Shown: in pieces, positions 28,671-35,050 of the stretch
Numbering within the stretch: position 1 is the first letter of the stretch
How the letters are laid out: every line of letters starts with the position of its first letter
Assembly (NCBI GenBank): GCA_016199745.1
Contig: JACQFZ010000002.1
Span: forward strand, 1 to 40,323
Source: Gammaproteobacteria bacterium
GTDB lineage: Bacteria > Pseudomonadota > Gammaproteobacteria > Acidiferrobacterales > Sulfurifustaceae
Direction of reading: 5' to 3'
Length of the DNA stretch: 40,323 nucleotides
Position numbers and translations under genes: made by a program
The notes under the pieces: model-generated
Told to the model about the DNA's origin: nothing
Databases searched by the model: none
What the model saw: the letters and a program-made list of their open reading frames with translations, nothing else

Positions 28671-28781
28671 CATTCACTCGAATGGCCGCACGATCGCTTC
28701 TAATGGCAAGCATCGCATCGTGACGGCGATATCATCGCCAATGTTTAGAGATTGGCCGGAACGCCTAGTGAAGATGAGCAT
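28671..28781 (-). pseudogene. Third csrA-like gene, frameshifted
   Basis: It begins MLIFTRRSGQSLNIGDDIAVT, a good CsrA N-terminus with both arginines, behind an excellent AAGGAG box. It then loses the frame and stops after 36 residues. In another frame the CsrA strand continues as AAIRVNAGKK just before the next gene's GTG start. A single small indel therefore explains the break. The remaining tail appears to have been replaced by, or fused into, the second csrA-like gene. Confidence 0.75.
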
Positions 28782-28959
28782 CGCTGACACTCCTTGTTGA
28801 GGTCGCCGTTCGATGAAACGCTCGGGCGACGAGGACAGCGGAGGAGATAGGCGGCAGATGAACGGGGGGAGTGGGTGGAATCGCAGTGCTGGTAAAGCCG
28901 CACAAGTTTACGACTGATAAATAACCACTAGTAAAGTGTGATATTATTGCGACTTCAAA
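28782..28959. other. Non-coding upstream region of the csrA array
   Basis: It must hold the promoter of the csrA-like array on the minus strand. On the plus strand it contains several GGA motifs (AGGACAGCGGAGGAGA near 28838). I see no open reading frame with a credible ribosome binding site. Confidence 0.4.
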
Positions 28960-29205
28960 AGAAGCCCGTCGCCAGACATCCGCCGCCATATGTCGCTCCT
29001 TGCGTTACATGATTGCAGACGGAAATTAAGCGTTGAAAAACGGCAGAGACAGAGCCCAGTGGAGTATGGGAGGGCGAGAAAAAACGGAAGAGGAAAACTT
29101 GTGAAATCCCCGCCTGCTTTCAGCAGTCCCATTGCTTCCGACCGGACATCAGCGCTGATGTGATCCCACGCTTACTTCCGTTCCGAATGCAGGCGGTTTT
29201 TATTG
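28960..29205 (+). ncRNA. Candidate structured RNA with terminator-like end
   Basis: The stretch has no credible gene. A long-range pairing CCGCCTGC (29109–29116) with GCAGGCGG (29190–29197) encloses a perfect 16-nt palindrome ACATCAGCGCTGATGT (29146–29161) and is followed by TTTTTA. CGGAAG upstream can also pair with CTTCCG. Several GGA triplets lie upstream (TGGAG, GGGAG, CGGAA, AGGAA), of the kind bound by CsrA. The layout fits a small RNA or a long leader, possibly a CsrA-binding one. No known family was recognised. Confidence 0.35.
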
Positions 29206-29421
29206 CCTAGCTACCATCTCCGACGCAGTTTTGAATGCATACGAACATGGATGGCGTTGATTATAGGAATGCGAAAAATGCCGTCAAGCGCTTTTAGCGA
29301 CTGGCATATGCAGAGCCCAACCTATCAATTTTAAGACTTGCCGAAAATCGCCGTATCGAGTACCAATACAAACTGCTAGGGAGGAAGGGCAAGGCAAAAT
29401 ATAACGCCCGAGGGAGCGGCT

Positions 29422-29514
29422 ATGACAACAACCGAAGGAAAGCGCACGATCCTCGTTGCCGACGATGACGTGATCATGCCTGCAGTCATTAGACTGGCAA
29501 TCATGAAAGCTTAA
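29422..29514 (+). pseudogene. 30-residue micro-ORF resembling a receiver-domain start
   Basis: ATG after AGGGAG, encoding MTTTEGKRTILVADDDVIM and ending after 30 residues. The TILVADDD segment is the typical acidic N-terminus of a response-regulator receiver and resembles ILVADDD of the ANTAR regulator at 32261. It ends in TAATG, overlapping the next gene's start by one base. It is either a truncated regulator remnant or a leader peptide that couples translation of the next gene. Confidence 0.5.
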
Positions 29515-29942
29515 TGACCATGATTACCATTCTTCCCCCTCCGATAGCATTGGACGGTAACACCGCCATCTTCAACGACGGTAAGGGCCGCGTCGTCCGC
29601 GTTAACGTAGCAGACGTGCACCAGCTCTATTACGTCCATTCCGGTACCGATCTATACGCCAATGACGAACAATGGTGGCTCATTGAGCTTGAGAAAACGA
29701 TCATCGTCGTTCCCGATGACGTAGATACAAATATCGGGCTGCTTTTAGAAACTTGGAAGAAGCACATCGACGTCAATCAAAAGGGTCACGTCGCGGTTTG
29801 CGAGGTCCCCCCATTGTCTTGGCGCGCTTTGCCGTTCGGTTTCTTGCCGAGCACAACAATGAAGTTATCGATTTTTCCGCGCGAGAAATTACGGAAACTT
29901 GACGGATGGAAAGTCGTGGAACCTCTACGTTTCATACTTTAG
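29514..29942 (+). CDS. Unknown protein, paralog A of a tandem pair
   Basis: I do not recognise this family. It has 142 residues and no signal peptide or membrane segment. Landmarks shared with the next gene are LDGNTAxFxDGKGxVVR, WWLxELEKTIIVxP, QKGxxAVC, PLSWRA, GFLP, IFPRE and WKVxEPL. The shape suggests a mostly β N-terminal half. Its start overlaps a micro-ORF stop (TAATG), so translation is probably coupled. Together with 30045–30488 it precedes a glycine-rich membrane protein gene. An immunity or chaperone role for that protein is possible but only inferred. Confidence 0.7.
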   Translation: MTMITILPPPIALDGNTAIFNDGKGRVVRVNVADVHQLYYVHSGTDLYANDEQWWLIELEKTIIVVPDDVDTNIGLLLETWKKHIDVNQKGHVAVCEVPPLSWRALPFGFLPSTTMKLSIFPREKLRKLDGWKVVEPLRFIL

Positions 29943-29973
29943 ATCCATTACTGAACTCAGCAGGGAGTTGTAT

Positions 29974-30048
29974 ATGGCTATATTTTTTCCCCAGGTTCTT
30001 CTTAATAGGAAATTGGTAGTGGAGCTAGTGTTCGAGGAAACTCAATGA
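29974..30048 (+). CDS. 24-residue micro-ORF coupled to the next gene
   Basis: ATG after CAGGGAG; it encodes a short hydrophobic then acidic peptide (MAIFFPQVLLN…VFEETQ). The stop forms an ATGA overlap with the following start at 30045. No homology is recognised. It parallels the micro-ORF before paralog A, which makes it worth noting although such short frames are often chance. Confidence 0.3.
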   Translation: MAIFFPQVLLNRKLVVELVFEETQ

Positions 30049-30488
30049 CCGTTGCCACCACTTCCCCGATAACACTCGACGGTAATACCGCCGTCTTCGA
30101 CGACGGCAAAGGCCATGTTGTCCGGGCCAATGCCGAAGATGTGCGAAAGCTCTATCACGTTTTTTCCGGAATCACTGTGTCTGTCACCGACGAAGATGCT
30201 ACGGTCCAAAAATGGTGGCTGGTAGAACTGGAAAAAACGATCATTGTTATTCCCGAAGAGTTAACAACAATGATTTATTCGCTCCTAAGCGCATGGAAGG
30301 GGCACCTTAAAACCAGTCAGAAAGGGTATGGGGCAGTTTGTGACGCCACACCGCTTTCATGGCGCGCTATGTGGCTGGGTTTTTTGCCCCTGGCCAGGAC
30401 GAAGTTCGCTATTTTTCCGCGTGAGGCGTTTGGCAAACTTCGGCAATGGAAAGTAATGGAACCGCTAGAGGTGGATGATTATGTCTAA
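30045..30488 (+). CDS. Unknown protein, paralog B of a tandem pair
   Basis: A 147-residue paralog of the gene at 29514, clearly alignable over its length (LDGNTAVFDDGKGHVVRAN, WWLVELEKTIIVIPEEL, TPLSWRAMWLGFLP, FAIFPREAF, WKVMEPLE). It has no signal peptide and only a weak hydrophobic patch. It begins on an ATGA overlap with a 24-residue micro-ORF and has no good Shine-Dalgarno of its own. The pair arose by tandem duplication and has diverged considerably, which suggests both copies are under selection. Confidence 0.7.
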   Translation: MTVATTSPITLDGNTAVFDDGKGHVVRANAEDVRKLYHVFSGITVSVTDEDATVQKWWLVELEKTIIVIPEELTTMIYSLLSAWKGHLKTSQKGYGAVCDATPLSWRAMWLGFLPLARTKFAIFPREAFGKLRQWKVMEPLEVDDYV

Positions 30489-30530
30489 CAGACTAAACAC
30501 CTGACGGTTGCCATCGCTCCGTCAAATGTA

Positions 30531-30547
30531 GAGTGGTCGAACCACTC
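30531..30547. other. Short perfect hairpin between paralog B and the glycine-zipper gene
   Basis: GAGTGGT and ACCACTC pair around CGA. No T-run follows, so it is either a weak RNA hairpin or an operator-like site 40 nt before the next start codon. Confidence 0.4.
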
Positions 30548-30588
30548 GATATCATCCCAAATCTTATTCGATAGCAAGGAATGCCGAA

Positions 30589-31446
30589 ATGCTTACCCGT
30601 TTTTCCGAAGTCACGCTCAACATCATCGATGGAGATTCCTGTTATCAGGTTACGGTTCCCGGTATTAGCGAAGAGGACGGCATTGAATTTTTAGAAGCCG
30701 TCGGATCGGGACTGCTCGGCGCTGGATTTCGGATGACTCAGCTGGGGCGGAGTCTTCCCGCACTCCGAATGGAATACGAATCGCGCTTGGCCGTTCTCAA
30801 CAGTGAAATCAAGGCGAAGCAAGGGATCGTGGCGGAAGCCGATCTAAAGAAGTGGGCGTCGGACGAACGAACAAAAATCGCTCGCGCCATACGGCAAAAA
30901 CAAGGGCCGATTGCTCAGGCGGTACTTGAATTTCGCGATTGGAAAGAATTCGGGCTCGGCGGCCGGACGGAAAAAAATATTTACGCGCGCGACGCCAAGA
31001 ATCCAAATAGGTCTCCCAAAGATTTCCTTAAGAAAGCTACAAAATCAAATAAGCAAATTACAGAAAATGTAATCCGCGGCGCCCGCATGCTCAAAGGTGT
31101 CGGACGAGTATTTTTTTTCGTCGGGCTCGGTATGTCGGTAAGCGCTGTCGCATTGGCCAAACCGAGCGAACGTGAAAAAGTGGCAAAGGAGGAAGCGGTG
31201 CATACCGCCGGGAGCATGCTTGGTCTTGAGACCGGTGTCGCAGTTTGTTTAGCTTTTAGTATTACCTCCGGCGGTTGGGGGCTTTTCGGCTGCGGGCTAG
31301 TTGGTGGTGCAGCAGGCGGGTACGCCGCCGATCGCATTGTCTATCCCGTTCATCCTAATATGGCGGCGCGGGAGCTTGAGATGAACGGGATATTGACGAG
31401 CCCATTTCTGCTCTGGCCGCACCACGCTGATCGGTGGGCTAGTTAA
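30589..31446 (+). CDS. Glycine-zipper membrane protein of unknown function
   Basis: A 285-residue protein without a signal peptide. Residues 1–165 are charged and partly helical (coiled-coil-like around 60–90). A hydrophobic segment VFFFVGLGMSVSAVALA lies near 173–189. A long hydrophobic glycine-rich stretch near 210–250 includes WGLFGCGLVGGAAGGYAAD. That hairpin-like pattern recalls pore-forming domains of secreted or contact-dependent toxins, where such glycine zippers are common. It can equally be an ordinary membrane protein. It follows the tandem unknown pair and has a good AAGGA box. I do not recognise a named family. Confidence 0.6.
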   Translation: MLTRFSEVTLNIIDGDSCYQVTVPGISEEDGIEFLEAVGSGLLGAGFRMTQLGRSLPALRMEYESRLAVLNSEIKAKQGIVAEADLKKWASDERTKIARAIRQKQGPIAQAVLEFRDWKEFGLGGRTEKNIYARDAKNPNRSPKDFLKKATKSNKQITENVIRGARMLKGVGRVFFFVGLGMSVSAVALAKPSEREKVAKEEAVHTAGSMLGLETGVAVCLAFSITSGGWGLFGCGLVGGAAGGYAADRIVYPVHPNMAARELEMNGILTSPFLLWPHHADRWAS

Positions 31447-31509
31447 GGCTCAGGTTTAACGTGGTGGAACATTGGCTTCATCGCTAGCGGCGATCGTTTC
31501 TATCGCGTT

Positions 31510-31515
31510 TATAAT
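31510..31515 (+). promoter_or_regulatory. Candidate -10 box, GNAT gene copy 1
   Basis: TATAAT in the context TTTATAATTCGTCG, 37 nt before the start codon. The same context is conserved upstream of the second copy at 39460, and a CGGCGATCGTT motif about 20 nt upstream is conserved too. No standard -35 box is visible, so the conserved upstream motif may bind an activator. Confidence 0.55.
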
Positions 31516-31551
31516 TCGTCGCATTTCCCATCGAGGATGAGAAGTAACATC

Positions 31552-32160
31552 ATGACCGACCTACGCATGGAATCACTACGCGGCGAAGAAATCAGAAAAC
31601 AACTTCGCCCGCTCTCCGAGCTTCGTATCGCCGTATTTCATGATTGGCCCTATTTATACGAGGGTAGTCTGGACTACGAGGCACACTATCTCGAAACTTA
31701 TATGCGTTGTCCCCGGAGCCTCATCGTACTGCTATGGGACGGCGACAAGTGTGTCGGCGCAACGACCGTAATACCGCTGGTGGACGCCTCTGCCGAATGG
31801 CAGCGACCGTTTATGGAAAAAGGATTCGACCTAAACCAGGTCGACTACTTCGGCGAATCAGTGATTCTCAAGTCCCATCGGGGCCGCGGCTTTGGCGTCG
31901 CCTTTTTCAAGGAACGCGAGGCGCACGCGCGTGAACTCAATCTACCTATCTGTGCATTCTGTTCCGTCGAACGTCCCGCCAACCATCCGGCGAAGCCCGC
32001 TAACTATATTCCCAACGATGGATTTTGGACGCACCGCGGTTATCGCAAAGTGCCAGACATGAAGACCACGTTTTCCTGGCCCGATATCGGCGCGACGGAA
32101 TCAACCGAAAAGCCGATGACATTTTGGATGCGAGACTTCCGAACCGGAGCCGGAAGCTAA
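31552..32160 (+). CDS. GNAT-family N-acetyltransferase, copy 1
   Basis: About 202 residues with a GNAT fold. A WPYLYEGSLDYEAHYLETYM segment near the N-terminus is followed by strands carrying LIVLLWDGDKCVGAT. The acetyl-CoA loop is SVILKSHRGRGFGVAFF (RGRGFG being the R/Q-x-x-G-x-G/A motif). The end is conserved (NDGFWTHRGYRKVP, TFWMRDF). The ATG at 31552 is favoured because its MTDLRM start aligns with MTEYRI of the third paralog; an ATG at 31537 is also open. The substrate is unknown. It is nearly identical to 39503–40120 and related to 33357–33986. Confidence 0.85.
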   Translation: MTDLRMESLRGEEIRKQLRPLSELRIAVFHDWPYLYEGSLDYEAHYLETYMRCPRSLIVLLWDGDKCVGATTVIPLVDASAEWQRPFMEKGFDLNQVDYFGESVILKSHRGRGFGVAFFKEREAHARELNLPICAFCSVERPANHPAKPANYIPNDGFWTHRGYRKVPDMKTTFSWPDIGATESTEKPMTFWMRDFRTGAGS

Positions 32161-32260
32161 GTCGACGGATCTAGCTAGGAGTCTTTCGCACATTTAGTAA
32201 CAAAATTACTACGGCAAGCGCTAGTTGAATAGGACGCCGTTTATCTAAGGGAGACCAGCT

Positions 32261-32932
32261 ATGAATATCGTCGACAATAAGATCAAGATTTTAGTCGCAG
32301 ATGACGATCTACTCACGCTCGAACTGGCTCAGAGAACGTTGGAGGAGGCGGGCTATGTCGTGTTTGTTACGACGTCGGGAGAGCAGGCGATAGAACTCGT
32401 CACTACTCAGCAAGTCGATCTGGCGTTACTAGATTATCGAATGCCGGACGTATCTGGACTCGACGCGGGGAAGGCGATTATGGCTCTTGCATCTACTCGT
32501 TTTATCGTCATGTCGGTTCATGCAGACGAGGATGTGGTAAGCCAGGCGGGTGTGGAAGGCGCGCTTGGGTTTCTTGTAAAGCCGTTCGATCCAAAAGAAC
32601 TGCTAGCTCAAGTTCGCGTTGGGCTCAGCCGTGCCGTCGAGATAAACGCGTTGCAATCATCGATCAAGGATATGGAGCAAGGTCACGCCTCCGCCTTGTC
32701 TAGAGCGGTCGCTAGCGCTCGCAGTGCTAGCACAGCAATCGGAATGCTGATGGAGCTTATGTTGATAACGCGCGAGGAGGCGACGCAGTTTATAACCCGT
32801 GAGGCAAAGAACCAGCGCAAACGAATGGTCGAGCTGGCGGAGAACCTTATTACCGAACGGGAGCAAGACTACCGGGCAAAAACCCGAGACCGTTGGTGGT
32901 TTGCTGACCTCCGGCGGGCCAAAAACCGCTAA
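32261..32932 (+). CDS. Response regulator with C-terminal ANTAR RNA-binding domain
   Basis: A 223-residue two-domain protein. The receiver has acidic residues DDD at 14–16, the phospho-acceptor D58 (ALLDYRMP) and K107 (FLVKPFDP). After a linker, residues of about 150–198 form an ANTAR-like three-helix unit (SASTAIGMLMELMLITREEA … RKRMVELAENLI). ANTAR proteins bind two-hairpin RNA motifs and prevent transcription termination. No histidine kinase is paired directly; the nearest is the hybrid kinase at 35040. A good AAGGGAG box precedes the ATG. A remnant of a similar receiver start lies at 29422. Confidence 0.88.
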   Translation: MNIVDNKIKILVADDDLLTLELAQRTLEEAGYVVFVTTSGEQAIELVTTQQVDLALLDYRMPDVSGLDAGKAIMALASTRFIVMSVHADEDVVSQAGVEGALGFLVKPFDPKELLAQVRVGLSRAVEINALQSSIKDMEQGHASALSRAVASARSASTAIGMLMELMLITREEATQFITREAKNQRKRMVELAENLITEREQDYRAKTRDRWWFADLRRAKNR

Positions 32933-32935
32933 GAA

Positions 32936-33356
32936 ACGAATCCGAAAGAACTAGGGTAGTGCTCGGCCTGGGCTTTTCGATGGTGCCAGGGCGAGCTGCG
33001 CAGCTTCGATCTAATTTTTTGAATAATTTTCCCCGCAATTCCCCCGCCATGAACCAACTAAGCCTTTCGCAATAACTTGAATTACCATAGGAAGTAGGAC
33101 GTAGTTCTCACCCCTACCGCAAGGGAAGGGGGGCAAGGAAGCGCGGAAGGAATGCCCATGAGAAATGCTGTCCGTCGCTGATGGTTTGTGCCGCACCGCA
33201 TTCCCTTCTAAACCCAACTCCGTATCGCTGTATTAGTCAGTCACCCATACTTTTAATTAATGTGGCGTCCTAACCAGGAATACGCTGAAGGGTTTTTCAC
33301 GACTATCACCGCCACCTCAGAAATTCTTGATCGGGTCGCCCTCTTAAGGAGAGGCC
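32936..33356. other. Intergenic region with a degenerate palindromic repeat
   Basis: This 420-nt gap holds no credible gene. At about 33108–33134 the sequence CTCACCCCTACCGCAAGGGA followed by AGGGGGG resembles the half-element of the repeats in the ribosomal cluster. The rest is AT-rich and must include the promoter of the GNAT–binding-protein–kinase operon. Confidence 0.5.
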
Positions 33357-33986
33357 ATGACCGAGTACAGAATCTTGATCGGCAAGGAAGCCGCTGATCA
33401 AATCGATTTTGTCAGTGCAATGCGCATTAAGCACTTTCGCGAATACCCCTATTTGTACGACGCTACGCTCGATCCCGAGTATGAAAAAAAATATATCCAT
33501 GAGCTTGCCCAAAATCCGCATGCCATGGTCGTCCTGGCCTACGCAAATAGCAAACCCATCGCCATCTCCACCTCATTACCGCTGGCCAGCGATGCAGACA
33601 TACTCCACGGGTTGGAACCCGAATTTAAGCGTCAGGGTTACAATAATCTTTCGGAGTTTTACTATTGGAGCGAGGCTATTATTGAGCCAGAATTCCGAGG
33701 TTATCCCATTCTTCCCCGCCTTTACGAGCGTTTCGAGTTCCAGGTGCTCAACTGAGGGTACGCGCACGCTTGCCTTGCTACGGTAGTGCGCGATGATATC
33801 GATTCTCGAAAGCCGTGGAGTTACAGAGATCCAGGCGCAATATGGCGGAGACTCGGATACACCATTACCGATATCTTATTCGACTATTCCTGGCCAACAA
33901 GGATGGAAGACGGATCATCGTGTTACGCAGTCAATAAAATGGTGATGTGGATTAAGGACGGAATTCGACAGAGGAAACGCGCTTGA
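33357..33986 (+). pseudogene. GNAT-family acetyltransferase paralog with one in-frame TGA
   Basis: The frame starts behind a strong AAGGAGAGG box and encodes a GNAT-like protein (FREYPYLYDATLDPEYEKKYI, then IIEPEFRGYPILPRLYE). It meets a TGA at 33753–33755 after 132 residues. The very same frame continues for 76 codons with clear homology to the end of the other two GNAT proteins (GAIWRRLGYTITDILFDYSWP, MWIKD). No shift is needed, so this is a single nonsense codon: a recent mutation, a sequencing error or, less likely, programmed readthrough. The true end overlaps the next gene by 4 nt. Confidence 0.82.
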
Positions 33987-35050
33987 AAAAAAAATCTTCC
34001 CGCTGGCTTGTTGTCACCACGCTACTTTTATGTTCGTTACGCGGATACGGAGGCGATGCATCTGTCCCCGTATCGGTGCACCTCTATAACTGGTGGGATT
34101 ACATAGCGCCCACTGTTACAAAACGGCTAGCTAATTCAGGTTATCAAACGAAGGTAACCGCTTATGTAAGCAATGAGGTCGCAATATCCCGTCTATCTGC
34201 TCAGCAACACGATTTCGACGTTGCTATCGTCTCTAATTTTGCCTTGCCTTACTTGATAGAGCATGGGCTGGTCGAAACCGATCAGTTCCAAAACACAGCA
34301 AAAAAACGAAATTACTTGCCACTATTCGCCGATGCTGTACCGCATTGTTTGCCGTACTTTTGGTCAAGCACCGTATTTATCGCTAATGAGCAACAAACGC
34401 CGAATATACCTAGTAGTCTGCGAGAACTTTTGGCTCTCAAAAAGGAAGGTTACAAAATAGGGATTGTTGATGATCTCTTTGAAACGGCGGCTCGCCTTAT
34501 CGGCGACTCGAAAGAAATTTGCGGCAAATCACCGACCGACTACATTGGCGGAAATATTTTCAACATTCTGTCCAACTGCTCGGACAAGAAGTTTACGCAG
34601 ATCGAAGGGCTCGAGGCAGGTGATTTCGTTTCTGCGCTCGATGATTTATTGAAGAATCCAAAAATCGCCGTCTACGCCTGGCACGGTGCAGCGTTTATGC
34701 ATCTATCCAAATATCCTCATCTGCGTGCCAAGGTGCCTCATATGCCAGTCATTGGTTACGACGCGGTTTGCATCGTGAAAAGAAAAAATCGAAAAGCGTC
34801 TCTTGGTGACTTGGTCAAATACGTCGAGACACTGACCGACAAACAAAGCACGGCGTTGAACATGAGTTCCAATCAGTACTTTTCGCCTTATAAAAACCAT
34901 ACGACGGGGCTAATGCCGCCGACGCGGGAGTTGTATGAAGAAGTAACGAGGAACGTGAGTCATCAAAAGCCAATTATCTTAAAACCACCACGTTTGCCGG
35001 ACCACTTGCGACTCAACGAGTGGTGGATATCGGTGCGGTATGCGCCGTAA
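33983..35050 (+). CDS. PotD-like periplasmic substrate-binding protein
   Basis: A 355-residue protein with a signal peptide (KKKSSRWLVVTTLLLCSL, cleavage likely after GYGGDA). The fold is of the spermidine/putrescine-binding type: VHLYNWWDYIAPTV at the mature N-terminus, the YVSNEVAISRLSAQQHDFDV hinge, VSNFALPYLIEHGLVE, then IGYDAVCIVKR. No ABC permease or ATPase gene is near, so transport is unlikely to be its main job; a sensing role is suggested by overlap with the kinase gene. It starts with TTG inside the upstream stop (CTTGA overlap) and its 3' end overlaps the kinase by 11 nt. The ligand is unknown, but polyamine-like or amino-acid-like compounds are plausible. Confidence 0.82.
   Translation: MKKKSSRWLVVTTLLLCSLRGYGGDASVPVSVHLYNWWDYIAPTVTKRLANSGYQTKVTAYVSNEVAISRLSAQQHDFDVAIVSNFALPYLIEHGLVETDQFQNTAKKRNYLPLFADAVPHCLPYFWSSTVFIANEQQTPNIPSSLRELLALKKEGYKIGIVDDLFETAARLIGDSKEICGKSPTDYIGGNIFNILSNCSDKKFTQIEGLEAGDFVSALDDLLKNPKIAVYAWHGAAFMHLSKYPHLRAKVPHMPVIGYDAVCIVKRKNRKASLGDLVKYVETLTDKQSTALNMSSNQYFSPYKNHTTGLMPPTRELYEEVTRNVSHQKPIILKPPRLPDHLRLNEWWISVRYAP

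Noticed and set aside
28826-28880. A classical CsrB-type RNA directly upstream of the csrA array
   Set aside because: The GGA triplets here are few and not set in regular hairpin loops; only the stretch further right shows convincing pairing.
33753-33755. Selenocysteine codon at the in-frame TGA
   Set aside because: The sister proteins have no cysteine at the matching place, and no hairpin typical of a SECIS element is evident just after it; a nonsense mutation is simpler.
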